Of a stretch of 64,000 nt of DNA, positions 27,697 to 36,128 are shown piece by piece. The stretch comes from Sphingobacteriales bacterium (GTDB taxonomy: Bacteria; Bacteroidota; Bacteroidia; Chitinophagales; UBA2359), in assembly GCA_016711285.1 (NCBI GenBank), contig JADJTG010000017.1, positions 62,001-126,000 on the forward strand, read 5' to 3'. Both the position numbers and the translations under genes were made by a program. The notes below the pieces were generated by a model, which searched no databases, was not told where the DNA came from, and worked only from the letters and a program-made list of their open reading frames with translations. Each line of letters begins with the position of its first letter. Position 1 is the stretch's first letter.

Positions 27697-28598
27697 TCAT
27701 CAAAGAAATTATTGAACGACTTTTAAAAGCAAAAGATTACAGAATTGTAACACAAACAGAAATCAACACAAAGTTTTTGACTTATTGCCTTGATTTCTTC
27801 AAGAAAGTTGTTGATGCAAAATTGAACGGAACAACAATTACGGAAGATTGGTACAAAGACAATTTTGTGATGAATAATTCTCACAAACCTGTTGATAGAG
27901 CAATTTATGCAGGTATAAATAAGAAAACAATCACAAATATGTTTAACAGTGGAACGAAAGAAATTGTAGTTTCCGCTTCCGAAGATAATTACGACACTCT
28001 TGTAAATTCAATTTCTCATTTAATAGAAGAAAACGACACGATAGATTTAAAACTCACAATAAAATTCAATAGCGTTAGCGTTGAATTAAACTTGAACGAA
28101 AGCCTAATTGTTATTACCAGTTTGGCAGTTAAACGTGCTGCAATTACGGGCGGTGCATATAGCACAATCGGTAAAATCGTTGAGGGACCCTTGATGCTAA
28201 CCTTATGCAAATTATACAAAGTTTCTACTGAAAATTACAGCATAAAAATTGAAGGAGCAGGTGCTGCAAGTTATGGAGATTTTGAACGAGAAATAGACTT
28301 TTTCCTATCAAAGAATGGAATAAATCACAAATGCGAAGTAAAACTTATGGGAAAAGGAAATCCAGAAGTTGCTGATGCTGTAATTGCAAGAGAAAGCACA
28401 GTTTTCGTTGCTGACAAACTTTCGGACACAAACAAAAACCAACTCGATAGCCTAAATGTAAATTGGGTAGAACTACGAACAGAAGGCGGATTTAAGCGTT
28501 TCAAAAATGTTTTGGAAAAGTTGGAAATCCCCTTCACGGATTATAACGGAAATTTAGATGAAGACCTTGAACTACTTTTTGATGAAATCTTGGTGTAA
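27675..28598 (+). CDS. CfrBI-like type II restriction endonuclease, inner R-M pair
   Basis: A 307-residue protein encoded immediately after, and overlapping, the HEAT-methyltransferase. The likely catalytic core is in the C-terminal half: GAGAASYGDFEREIDFFL supplies an acidic residue and CEVKLMGKGNPEVADAVIAR supplies the ExK pair, a PD-(D/E)xK arrangement. The E-x-K-L-M-G-K-G-N-P-E block resembles the CfrBI restriction family, to my recollection. If so, it would pair with an N4-cytosine methyltransferase, which fits the neighbour. Residues 1-150 are probably a DNA-recognition part. The frame is complete and the gene should be functional. The cut site is not predictable here. Confidence 0.72.
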   Translation: MDITRKIVIKEIIERLLKAKDYRIVTQTEINTKFLTYCLDFFKKVVDAKLNGTTITEDWYKDNFVMNNSHKPVDRAIYAGINKKTITNMFNSGTKEIVVSASEDNYDTLVNSISHLIEENDTIDLKLTIKFNSVSVELNLNESLIVITSLAVKRAAITGGAYSTIGKIVEGPLMLTLCKLYKVSTENYSIKIEGAGAASYGDFEREIDFFLSKNGINHKCEVKLMGKGNPEVADAVIARESTVFVADKLSDTNKNQLDSLNVNWVELRTEGGFKRFKNVLEKLEIPFTDYNGNLDEDLELLFDEILV

Positions 28599-28699
28599 AA
28601 CAAGAACAGCCTGCAACAAGGGTTTTGCATAATGAAGGGTTATAGATTTTTATTGAACTTTTGTGCTAAATTGAATAATAGTAATTCTAATCAACATTA

Positions 28700-29311
28700 A
28701 TGCTAAAATGCCGCCACTACGCCAAGCCCCAAACTGAGATTGGCAAAACAACACCAAAGAAAATTGAGGAATTTGTAATTGGTTTGCTTGCGCCAAATGT
28801 TGATGCAAGGCTTTTTGAAATTGTTAGTTATTCAATTCTCAAATATTTTTATCACGACCAGCAAATATTTTGGGGCTATGAACTTGAAAAACTAAACAAA
28901 GAGAATTTAAAACTTTACAAAACAGGAAGAACAAACGCCAATGACGGAGGTATTGACTTCGTGATGAAACCGCTTGGACGATTTTTTCAAGTAACAGAAA
29001 CTTTGGACTTCAAAAAATACTTTCTCGACATTGACAAAATACAGAAGTATCCAATCACTTTTGTAATCAAATCAACCGAACCGACCGAAGACCTTTTAAA
29101 GAAAATCCGAGAGAACGCAAGTAAAACGTATTCAATCAAAGCCATCGTTGATAAGTATATGGACTGCATTGAAGAAGTGATAAATATTCCGACTCTCAAC
29201 GACAGATTTAACGATGCTGTGAAACAAGGCTATCTAAACAAAATCCTTGACGAAGTAGTCATTCAAAGCAAAGTTGAGTTTAATTATGAGGACACGGACG
29301 ATGAAAAATAA
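28700..29311 (+). pseudogene. C-terminal piece of the outer type II restriction endonuclease
   Basis: A 203-residue frame beginning at an arbitrary ATG, with KTTPKKIEEFVIGLLAPNVD followed by ARLFEIVSYSILKYFYHDQ, KTGRTNANDGGIDFVMKPL and RFFQVTETLDFKKYFLDIDK. GGID and QVTE have the spacing of a PD-(D/E)xK-type catalytic core. It lacks a recognition or N-terminal domain. The 132-residue frame at 25782 supplies exactly that, in the same orientation and next to its methyltransferase. I infer both are parts of one gene split by the inner R-M module. Independent expression of this half cannot be excluded. Confidence 0.6.
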
Positions 29312-29374
29312 AAAATAAAAACAAAAATCTCCCCTCCTCCCAACTTTGGTAAAGCTAAATACCCCACAAAAACG

Positions 29375-30211
29375 CTAAATATCCTCTAAGCGCAGCACCT
29401 CGCTTTGGCGTATGCCCTTTTCCGTTTTTTGTACGGTGCAACAGGCAATAGTGCGGTCGTGCTCAAAAAACAAGACCTCGTTGCGCTGCGCCACCCCTTC
29501 GAGCAATGCCGCTTTTTCGCGCATCAATTCCAAAGGCTGTATATCATAAGCCATCAAATAAGGCACAGGAATATGCGCCGCCGAAGGCATCAAATCCGCT
29601 ACATAATGCACTACCGTATCGCGGTAATGAATATGCGTCACAAACATACCTTCGGTGTGTCCGTTGGCGAGGCTCACGCGCACCTTGGGCATTATCTCGG
29701 CTCCGGCTTGCGCAAATTGCAGTTGCCCGTTTTCCTGAATAGGCACAAAATTCTCTTTCAGAAAAGAAGCCTTTTCGCGCGGGTTGGGGTGCAGGGCATT
29801 GTTCCAGTGCGCCTCGTGTGTCCAGTAGGTGGCATTGCGAAACTGCGGGCGGTAGTGGTGGTCGTCCACACGCACTACTGCCCCGCCGCAGTGGTCAAAA
29901 TGGAGGTGCGTGAGCAGCACATCAGTGATGTCGTCCGGCGAAAAGCCGTGCTTTTTCAGCGAGCCGAGCAGCGAAGCCTCGCCGTGGGGTTCGTAGTAGC
30001 TGAAAAATTTTTCGCTTTGCTTATTCCCCAATCCGCAATCAATGAGGAGCAGCCGCTTGCCGTCTTCTACCAGTAGGCAGCGCATTGCCCAGGTGCAGAG
30101 GTTGTTGGCATCGGGCGGGTTGAGGTGCTGCCAAATGCTTTTAGGCACTACACCAAACATAGCACCGCCGTCTAATTTAAAAAATCCGGTATCAATGACG
30201 TATAAGTTCAT
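29375..30211 (-). CDS. Metallo-beta-lactamase-fold hydrolase
   Basis: A 278-residue cytosolic MBL-fold hydrolase. The metal motif is THLHFDHCGG (HxHxDH), with LLIDCGLGN before it, NGHTEGMFVTHI supplying a later His and VADLMPSAAHIP the bridging Asp. Lengths and order fit the MBL families that act on lactones, thioesters or organophosphates; N-acyl-homoserine lactonase-like activity is possible but cannot be claimed. It follows the 3-hydroxyacyl-CoA dehydrogenase by 78 bases on the same strand and may be co-transcribed. G+C returns to the chromosomal level here. Confidence 0.85.
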   Translation of the reverse strand: MNLYVIDTGFFKLDGGAMFGVVPKSIWQHLNPPDANNLCTWAMRCLLVEDGKRLLLIDCGLGNKQSEKFFSYYEPHGEASLLGSLKKHGFSPDDITDVLLTHLHFDHCGGAVVRVDDHHYRPQFRNATYWTHEAHWNNALHPNPREKASFLKENFVPIQENGQLQFAQAGAEIMPKVRVSLANGHTEGMFVTHIHYRDTVVHYVADLMPSAAHIPVPYLMAYDIQPLELMREKAALLEGVAQRNEVLFFEHDRTIACCTVQKTEKGIRQSEVLRLEDI

Positions 30212-30289
30212 ATATCCAAAAGAAGTTTTTTTGTAATAAAACAGCTTGATAAAGAAAGCTGTCGCGCTTTTTTTAAAGAAAAATATTTT

Positions 30290-31462
30290 TTACAACTCAA
30301 AATTCTCCTGATTGCGAGACATTTTTCGCAACAAAAAACTGCACCGATAGCGGTCTTCGCGGTAATCATCATACAGCACGTCCATATTGCGCACGCACTC
30401 GGCAATCCCCGCTTCATTTGCCCACGCCAATAGACCTTTCGGGTAGTTTACGCCCAAAGTCATCGCCAAATCAATATGCGGCGGGCTGGCAACCTGCCAA
30501 AATACGGCATCGGCGGCTTCGTTGATGAGCATCATAATAATGCGCTGCGCAATATATCCGCCCAATTCGTAGTTTTCCTGCACCGCCGGAATTTCCGCAC
30601 CTGCCGCCGTATAATGATAAAAGCCGCGCCCCGATTTTTTACCCAAAAATCCCGCTTCTACCAAACGCTTTTGCGTAAAAGAAGGCTTATAGCGCGGCTC
30701 GCCATAAAAAGCCTGAAAGGTGCTTTCGGTGACGGTAAAATTGACATCGTTGCCGATAAAATCCATCAGCTCAAAGGGTCCCATCCGAAAACCACCGATT
30801 TGCTTCATCGCCCAATCAATGGTGGCACTGTCGGCAATGCCCTCTTCCAAAAGTCGGAGAGCTTCGCTGTAAAAAGGACGCGCAATGCGGTTCACGATAA
30901 AAGCGGGCGTATCTTTGGCAAGCACGCTTGTTTTTCCCCATTGCTCCACTATATTTTTGGCGGCAGCCGTCACACCTTCGTGCGTTTGCAGTGCGGGTAT
31001 CACTTCCACGAGTTTCATCAGCGTGGCGGGATTAAAAAAATGCAAGCCCACTACCCTTTCGGGCAGACGGCAGGCGGCGGCAATGGAAGTAATGGAAAGC
31101 GATGAAGTATTACTCGCCAAAATGCAGGAATCAGCAACCAATTCTTCTATTTGGGTAAAAAGCTGCTGTTTTGCAGGTAAATTTTCTACAATGGCTTCAA
31201 TAACAAGTTGGCAGTCCGACAAAGCATTTAGTTCGCCGACAAACTGAATACGCGCAAAAGTATGCTCTGCGGTTTCGGGGCTTATTTTGCCTTTGGCGGC
31301 GAGTTGTTGCAGGTTTTTCTCAATTTGCTCGCGTGCCTTTTCGAGGGCGGCGGCGGCACTGTCGTATATCCGCACCTGCGCCCCGTGCTGGGCGGCAATC
31401 TGCGCAATACCGCTCCCCATGGAGCCACTGCCGACCACCCCCAATATAAGCGTCTGATTCAT
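30290..31462 (-). CDS. 3-hydroxyacyl-CoA dehydrogenase (PaaH/3-hydroxybutyryl-CoA dehydrogenase type)
   Basis: NAD-dependent oxidation of 3-hydroxyacyl-CoA to 3-oxoacyl-CoA, in beta-oxidation, butyrate metabolism or phenylacetate degradation. The 390 residues comprise an NAD-binding Rossmann domain (GVVGSGSMGSGIAQIAAQHG), the SNTSSLSITSIA and GLHFFNPATLMKLVE motifs with the catalytic His, and the VNRIARPFYSEAL helical domain. A second short C-terminal helical domain (NYELGGYIAQRIIMMLINEA, LGVNYPKGLLAWA) makes it longer than the 280-residue single-domain form. ATG 31462 is chosen over the longer frame because the Rossmann motif then starts at residue 7. Confidence 0.94.
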   Translation of the reverse strand: MNQTLILGVVGSGSMGSGIAQIAAQHGAQVRIYDSAAAALEKAREQIEKNLQQLAAKGKISPETAEHTFARIQFVGELNALSDCQLVIEAIVENLPAKQQLFTQIEELVADSCILASNTSSLSITSIAAACRLPERVVGLHFFNPATLMKLVEVIPALQTHEGVTAAAKNIVEQWGKTSVLAKDTPAFIVNRIARPFYSEALRLLEEGIADSATIDWAMKQIGGFRMGPFELMDFIGNDVNFTVTESTFQAFYGEPRYKPSFTQKRLVEAGFLGKKSGRGFYHYTAAGAEIPAVQENYELGGYIAQRIIMMLINEAADAVFWQVASPPHIDLAMTLGVNYPKGLLAWANEAGIAECVRNMDVLYDDYREDRYRCSFLLRKMSRNQENFEL

Positions 31463-31496
31463 AAGTATATAAAAAATAAATCGCTGATTAAAAATA

Positions 31497-31504
31497 CAAA
31501 GATA
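31497..31504 (-). promoter_or_regulatory. -7 element of the hydroxyacyl-CoA dehydrogenase gene
   Basis: TATCTTTG on the minus strand fits TAnnTTTG, 35 bases before ATG 31462. Confidence 0.45.
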
Positions 31505-31624
31505 TGTTTTTTTGAAGCAATTATCCGCTTTTTGAAGCATAAATGAAGTAAAAACACAACTTATAAAAGAGACTTCTTCATTTTAATATTGCCACAAAAA
31601 CAATAATTTCGTCTTTGGCTGTTG

Positions 31625-31632
31625 TACCTTTG
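31625..31632 (+). promoter_or_regulatory. -7 element of tgt
   Basis: TACCTTTG fits TAnnTTTG and ends 8 bases before ATG 31640, so the transcript would be leaderless or nearly so, unless transcription starts further upstream. This is an unusually short leader. Confidence 0.4.
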
Positions 31633-31639
31633 CCGGAAT

Positions 31640-32773
31640 ATGAGCAAATTTTCAATAGAAGCACGCTGCACGCACAGCAAAGCCCGCGCTGCTACCTTGC
31701 ACACGGCACACGGCATCATACAAACACCTATTTTTATGCCCGTAGGTACGGCGGGTACCGTAAAAGCCGTTCATTTTGCCGAATTAGAAACAGTGGTGCA
31801 GGCGCAAATTATTTTGGGCAATACCTATCATCTGTATTTGCGACCGGGTACGGCGACTTTGCAGGAGGCGGGCGGTTTGCACCGTTTCAATTCGTGGGGC
31901 AAGCCCATACTCACCGACAGTGGCGGCTATCAGGTGTATTCCTTGACGCAAATCCGAAAAATCAACGAAGAAGGCGTTAAGTTTCAGTCGCATATTGACG
32001 GCTCTTACCATTTATTTACGCCCGAAAGCGTGATGGATATTCAAAGGCAAATCGGGGCAGATATTATAATGGCTTTTGATGAATGTACGCCCTACCCTTG
32101 CGAGTACGGCTATGCGAATCAGTCTTTGCAGCGCACCCACCGCTGGCTGTTGCGCTGTATTCAGCAATTTAATGCTACTCCCCCCTTGTACGGCTACGAG
32201 CAAATGTTGTTTCCCATCGTGCAGGGCAGCGTTTACCGCGATTTGCGGGTGCAGTCGGCGGAGTTTGTGGCGGCGCAGGAGCAGGCGGGCAATGCCATTG
32301 GCGGCTTGGCTGTAGGCGAACCCGCCGAAATAATGTACGAAATGACCGATTTGGTGACAGATATTTTGCCCGCCGACAAGCCGCGCTACTTGATGGGCGT
32401 AGGCACGCCGGTGAATATTTTGGAAAGCATCGCTTTAGGCGTGGATATGTTTGATTGTGTGATGCCCACCCGCAACGCCCGCAACGGCTGGCTTTTTACT
32501 TCGCAGGGCATTATCAATATCAAAAATCAAAAATGGAAAAACGACTTTTCGTCCATCGATGCCGACAGCCCTTCGGCGGTGAGCCGCCAACACAGCAAAG
32601 CCTACCTGCGCCATCTGATTATCTCCAAAGAAATTCTAGGAGCGCAAATTGCCACGTTGCAAAACCTGAGTTTTTATCTAAATTTGGTAAAAGAAGCCCG
32701 CGAACATATCATCGGCGGCGATTTCGCAACTTGGAAAAATGCCACTTTAGCCCGCATTATGCAACGTTTGTAA
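31640..32773 (+). CDS. tgt: tRNA-guanine transglycosylase (queuine/preQ1 insertion)
   Basis: Exchanges guanine 34 for preQ1 in tRNAs with GUN anticodons. The 377 residues show TPIFMPVGTAGTVKAV, ILGNTYHLYLRPG, LTDSGGYQVYSL with the active-site Asp, QIGADIIMAFDECTPYP, FPIVQGSVYRDLR, GGLAVGEP and MFDCVMPTRNARNGW carrying the nucleophilic Asp. The zinc-binding Cys-x-Cys-xx-Cys found in E. coli Tgt is absent; the segment reads SPSAVSRQHSKAYLRHL, as I recall from other Bacteroidota Tgt. ATG 31640 fits the family start (MSKFSIEARCTHSKARAATL). Confidence 0.96.
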   Translation: MSKFSIEARCTHSKARAATLHTAHGIIQTPIFMPVGTAGTVKAVHFAELETVVQAQIILGNTYHLYLRPGTATLQEAGGLHRFNSWGKPILTDSGGYQVYSLTQIRKINEEGVKFQSHIDGSYHLFTPESVMDIQRQIGADIIMAFDECTPYPCEYGYANQSLQRTHRWLLRCIQQFNATPPLYGYEQMLFPIVQGSVYRDLRVQSAEFVAAQEQAGNAIGGLAVGEPAEIMYEMTDLVTDILPADKPRYLMGVGTPVNILESIALGVDMFDCVMPTRNARNGWLFTSQGIINIKNQKWKNDFSSIDADSPSAVSRQHSKAYLRHLIISKEILGAQIATLQNLSFYLNLVKEAREHIIGGDFATWKNATLARIMQRL

Positions 32774-33086
32774 ATTATTTTTTCATCAATAATAATAATT
32801 TTTAATAAAAAACACTCATCACATCAAAGCACTGATTATCAGTATTTTACAATACAAAAAAGCAATAAACACGCGCTTCATTTCCCGATTTTCCGATGCA
32901 GCGGTACATTTTTTTTTGCCTTTTTTTGTTATTTTAAAATAAATCATATTTCTTTGCGTTTCTTAAATAAAGAAAAACCTTTTTTGCATCAGCAATAATT
33001 AATGGTTCCATCTTATTGCTTTCGTCCTTTTATTACCGAGTAATTCATTTTTAGTAAAAACCAAAAATCAATTATTTTTCAACAAC
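32774..33086. other. Intergenic stretch without a recognisable gene
   Basis: 313 bases, A+T-rich, with poly-T runs around 32908-32930. No open frame of interest, hairpin with T-tract or tRNA-like fold was seen. It presumably holds the promoter of the downstream L,D-transpeptidase. Confidence 0.6.
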
Positions 33087-33857
33087 ATGCAAAAAACGCG
33101 CTTTGCTATACGCCTTTTTCTATTAGTACATTTATTATTTTATTTTCAGAAAATATCCTTCGGTAGCAATACCTATCTTCATACAGCAAGCATTGTAAAA
33201 AACTATACTGTTCAGCATTTTGAGCAGGATATTTATGCTTTGTATGAAAGAATGTCGCTGAAAAAAGCTGGCTTGCACTACAATGCCTTCCGTTCCGCTT
33301 TGATTGGCTATTATAATATGGTAGCAGAAGGCAAAGTAGGCAATAAAAATATTATCTCTATCGCCAACTTTGAGCAGCCTTCTTCTGCCAAACGCTTGTA
33401 TGTGATTGATTTGAAAAATGAAAAATTGCTCTATAAAAGTTTGTGCGCACACGGTCAAAAAACGGGCGACAACTATGCAGAGTGGTTTTCCAACACTCCC
33501 AATTCGCACAAGAGCAGCTTAGGTTTTTATACCACCGCCGAAACTTATAGCGGCGAACACGGTTATTCGTTGCGCTTCGACGGCATAGAAACAGAATTTA
33601 ATACCAATGCCCGCGACCGCGCCATTGTGATGCACGCCGCCGACTATGTAAGCGAAAATTTCGTAAAACAACACGGCAGATTGGGGCGCAGTCACGGCTG
33701 TCCGGCAGTGTCTCCGACAGATTCTAAACCTATCATCAACACCATAAAAGGCGGCACTTGTTTCTTCATCTACAAAGATGCTTCGGAATACACCCAAAAA
33801 AGCCGCTATCTGAACTTGGGAAAAGCCGCACAGACCTATTTGCAAGCGGGCGTGTAG
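33087..33857 (+). CDS. Secreted murein L,D-transpeptidase catalytic-domain protein
   Basis: A 256-residue exported protein with a signal peptide (LFLLVHLLFYFQKISFGS). It belongs to the second L,D-transpeptidase group (YkuD_2-like), distinct from the YkuD protein at 19.1 kb. Landmarks are LYVIDLKNEKLLYKSLCAHG, NSHKSSLGFYTTAETYSGEHGYSLRFDG, AIVMHAADYV and LGRSHGCPAV with the catalytic Cys near residue 205. Predicted function: periplasmic modification of peptidoglycan or lipoprotein attachment. It is followed by a strong terminator. Confidence 0.9.
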   Translation: MQKTRFAIRLFLLVHLLFYFQKISFGSNTYLHTASIVKNYTVQHFEQDIYALYERMSLKKAGLHYNAFRSALIGYYNMVAEGKVGNKNIISIANFEQPSSAKRLYVIDLKNEKLLYKSLCAHGQKTGDNYAEWFSNTPNSHKSSLGFYTTAETYSGEHGYSLRFDGIETEFNTNARDRAIVMHAADYVSENFVKQHGRLGRSHGCPAVSPTDSKPIINTIKGGTCFFIYKDASEYTQKSRYLNLGKAAQTYLQAGV

Positions 33858-33918
33858 TGTGCTTTTTTTCTCCTATAAAAAAAGAAATTGTATTTTTTCT
33901 AACTTAGACAATTGATAG

Positions 33919-33952
33919 CAGCTGCCCCTTCATCCGGCAGCTGTTTTTTTTT
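33919..33952 (+). terminator. Rho-independent terminator
   Basis: Stem CAGCTGCC / GGCAGCTG with a short loop and a T9 run, 62 bases after the L,D-transpeptidase stop codon. Confidence 0.8.
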
Positions 33953-33982
33953 ATCTCTCACCCTGCGCTCTAAAATATAACC

Positions 33983-34462
33983 ATGAACCGCACACCATCG
34001 TTGCCTGTACTCGCTTATAATGTGCGCGTATATGGCATTTTGATTGAAAACGATTGTTTACTGGTAAGCGACGAAGTGTATAAAGGTATGCAGATGACCA
34101 AATTTGCGGGCGGCGGCGTAGTATTGGGCGAGGGTTTGGAGGCGGCTTTGTGTCGGGAGTTTGAAGAGGAGCATCATTTGTCGGTCGGTGTGGAGCGCGT
34201 ATTTTACGTCAATACATTTTTGCAGCTTTCTGCATTTAATCCACAGGAGCAATTGATTGCTTTGTATTTTTTCATCAAAACAGAAACGGCTGTTGTGGCG
34301 GATATTTCGGCTACTCCTTTTGTATTCGGAGCAAAGGTGCAAAATGCACAGCGTTTGCGCTGGTTGCCGCTCAAGGCTTTGGAGGTGGAGCAGTTTACTT
34401 TTCCGACAGACCGGCAGGCGGCGCGGGAGGTGCTGCGATATATCGGTGGAGAAAGGTCATAA
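33983..34462 (+). CDS. NUDIX hydrolase
   Basis: A 159-residue pyrophosphohydrolase. The Nudix box appears as GGVVLGEGLEAALCREFEEE (G-x5-E-x7-REUxEE), where the expected Gly near its end is replaced by His (EEEHHL). The N-terminus, YNVRVYGILIENDCLLVSDE, is the usual strand-loop-strand opening. The C-terminal LRWLPLKALEVEQFTFPTDR resembles ADP-ribose or nucleotide hydrolases. Substrate not assignable. Convergent to trxA with a shared terminator. Confidence 0.88.
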   Translation: MNRTPSLPVLAYNVRVYGILIENDCLLVSDEVYKGMQMTKFAGGGVVLGEGLEAALCREFEEEHHLSVGVERVFYVNTFLQLSAFNPQEQLIALYFFIKTETAVVADISATPFVFGAKVQNAQRLRWLPLKALEVEQFTFPTDRQAAREVLRYIGGERS

Positions 34463-34469
34463 AAAAAAA

Positions 34470-34499
34470 GCGGCAAGTGAAAATTATTCCACTTACCGC
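34470..34499. terminator. Bidirectional terminator between NUDIX gene and trxA
   Basis: Stem GCGGCAAGTG / CACTTACCGC (one mismatch) following an A9 tract. It lies between convergent genes and may serve both. Confidence 0.6.
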
Positions 34500-34523
34500 C
34501 ATTTTATCTCACTAAAAAAAGTA

Positions 34524-34841
34524 CTATAAAAGTGCTTTTAATTTATTTTCCAATACAGAGCGGGGCACAGCACCTACTTGTTTATCTACAACTTCTCCGT
34601 TTTTGATAAACAAAATGGTAGGAATATTGCGCACTCCGTATTTAAAAGCAGTTTCGGGATTGGTATCTACATCTACTTTGCCTACTAATGCTTGTCCTTC
34701 GTAATCTTTTGCCAAATCTTCGATGATGGGACCCACTGCACGGCAAGGACCGCACCATTCTGCCCAAAAATCTACAATTGCCACTTTACCGCTATTAATT
34801 ACGGTATCCGAAAAGTTGGCATCGGTGAATTGCATCGCCAT
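34524..34841 (-). CDS. trxA: Thioredoxin
   Basis: A 105-residue thioredoxin with the redox motif WCGPC in VDFWAEWCGPCRAVGPIIED, the cis-Pro segment NIPTILFIKNGEVVD, and a terminal helix (VLENKLKALL). It is the general disulfide reductase, reduced by TrxB (encoded at 19.9 kb). Length and start agree with the family. Confidence 0.97.
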   Translation of the reverse strand: MAMQFTDANFSDTVINSGKVAIVDFWAEWCGPCRAVGPIIEDLAKDYEGQALVGKVDVDTNPETAFKYGVRNIPTILFIKNGEVVDKQVGAVPRSVLENKLKALL

Positions 34842-34969
34842 AAAAAACTGTGTGTTTTATTTTTATTTGTTGAGTGAAAAATGTTATTGATAACAACTTA
34901 CTCCTCAAAATAAGTTCCAATCGTGCAAAAGCTGCCATTATGACAGCAGAAACAAGGTTTTTATTTTTT

Positions 34970-35392
34970 TTAGAAGGGCAAGTCGTCATCGGCTGCTAAT
35001 TGCGAGGCTGTCGTAATGACAGGAGCAGGGGCAACCGGTGTTGCTGTTGCAGTATAGGATTCGTTTGCCGGAGCAAAACTACTACCCGCCGAAGAAGTGC
35101 CGCTACGCTCTAATTTCCACGCATCTAAGGAGTTGAAATAGCTCGTTACGCCGTCTTTTGTCCAACCTCTGCCGCGCAAATTAAAACTTACCTTTACGGT
35201 ATCGTTGAGCTGAAAAGCATCTATCAACACCACACGGTCTTGGGTAAGCTGAAATTTTAAATAATCGCTGTAAATAGTGCCGCCTATTTCTCTGTCCACC
35301 TGTATCACAAATTCACGTACCTTAAATGATTCGGTTTTCGCCTGAACGTCAGAAATGGCTATCAGTTTGCCTTCAATTTCAAATGTACTCAT
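34970..35392 (-). CDS. DUF3127 protein (OB-fold-like, ssDNA-binding-like)
   Basis: A 140-residue protein. The first 95 residues match the DUF3127 family common in Bacteroidota: FEIEGKLIAISDVQAKT, FKVREFVIQVD, YLKFQLTQDRVVLIDAF and VSFNLRGRGWTKDGVTSYFN. The pattern looks like an OB fold. The tail is Ala/Pro/Thr-rich and ends LAADDDLPF, an acidic tip resembling the protein-interaction tail of single-stranded DNA-binding proteins (typically DDDIPF). I infer a nucleic-acid role, which is unproven. Confidence 0.88.
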   Translation of the reverse strand: MSTFEIEGKLIAISDVQAKTESFKVREFVIQVDREIGGTIYSDYLKFQLTQDRVVLIDAFQLNDTVKVSFNLRGRGWTKDGVTSYFNSLDAWKLERSGTSSAGSSFAPANESYTATATPVAPAPVITTASQLAADDDLPF

Positions 35393-35605
35393 AAAATAAA
35401 ATAGGGATTAATTGGTAAATACTGTTGTTTCTTTTTTTTCTTCTGCAAATATACTTTTTTTGCTCAAAAAAGTTTCATTTTTGCGGCGAATTATCTACAT
35501 TTTTTCTATTATTAACAATAAAAAGTGCTTTTGGTTTGGTATTTTTCTTAAAATAAATACCCTCAAAAGTTCTGATGACTGAGGTATCTTTCTTGTATAA
35601 TTGTT

Positions 35606-35974
35606 ATGGATAAGTATATTATTTCCGGTTTGTTGAAGATAGGTGTAGGCGGCAATTTTGTGGCGCACTCCATTGCTGCCTTTCAGGGTGATGCACGTTT
35701 GGCAAAATATCTGACTTGGGTGGGTATCAATAGCGAAGCGGCAACCCTGCTGCTGCCTCTGCTCGGAGCTATTCACATGCTCGTGGGCGTGGCGGTGCTG
35801 CTAAAACCCCTGCCCTGGATATTGTTGTATGCAACTGTCTGGAGTTTTTTTACAGCATTGTTACCTTGGCTCTACGATTACGACTGGTTGGCGTTTGTGC
35901 AACAAAGCACCTGCTGGACGAGTGCGCTGGCTATTTATTTAATACTATATCGCGGCATCAAAAACAACCGATAG
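35606..35974 (+). CDS. Small multi-pass membrane protein of unknown function
   Basis: A 122-residue protein with about four hydrophobic segments: KIGVGGNFVAHSIAAF, TLLLPLLGAIHMLVGVAVLL, PWILLYATVWSFFTALLPWL and SALAIYLILYRGI. Conserved-looking polar residues in membrane segments (N17, H21, H76-like positions) may matter, but I do not recognise the family. Start ATG 35606 follows a short A+T-rich gap, divergent from DUF3127. Confidence 0.7.
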   Translation: MDKYIISGLLKIGVGGNFVAHSIAAFQGDARLAKYLTWVGINSEAATLLLPLLGAIHMLVGVAVLLKPLPWILLYATVWSFFTALLPWLYDYDWLAFVQQSTCWTSALAIYLILYRGIKNNR

Positions 35975-36128
35975 AGTGTTTAGTTTTGAGTTTTGAGTGA
36001 TTAGTTATTGGTTAAATATTTCATTTTTAATCATTTATTTCGTTCGTTATCATTCAATATTTGTACTAAGATAATATTTTTCAATATCATTTTTTGTTGT
36101 AAAATTCGGCTTATTTATTTTTCGGCAT

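Larger units (their letters stand above)
26181..28699 (+). other. R-M module inserted within another R-M gene
   Basis: This 2.5-kb stretch holds a promoter, a methyltransferase and an overlapping nuclease gene. It is bounded by the two halves of the outer restriction gene. I found no transposase, no clear terminal inverted repeats and no obvious target duplication. About 70 residues of the outer nuclease appear to be missing between its halves, so this is replacement or insertion with deletion. Confidence 0.55.

Noticed and set aside
30290..31540. Start of the hydroxyacyl-CoA dehydrogenase at 31540
   Set aside because: The extra 26 residues lack family similarity and overlap the promoter motif at 31497.
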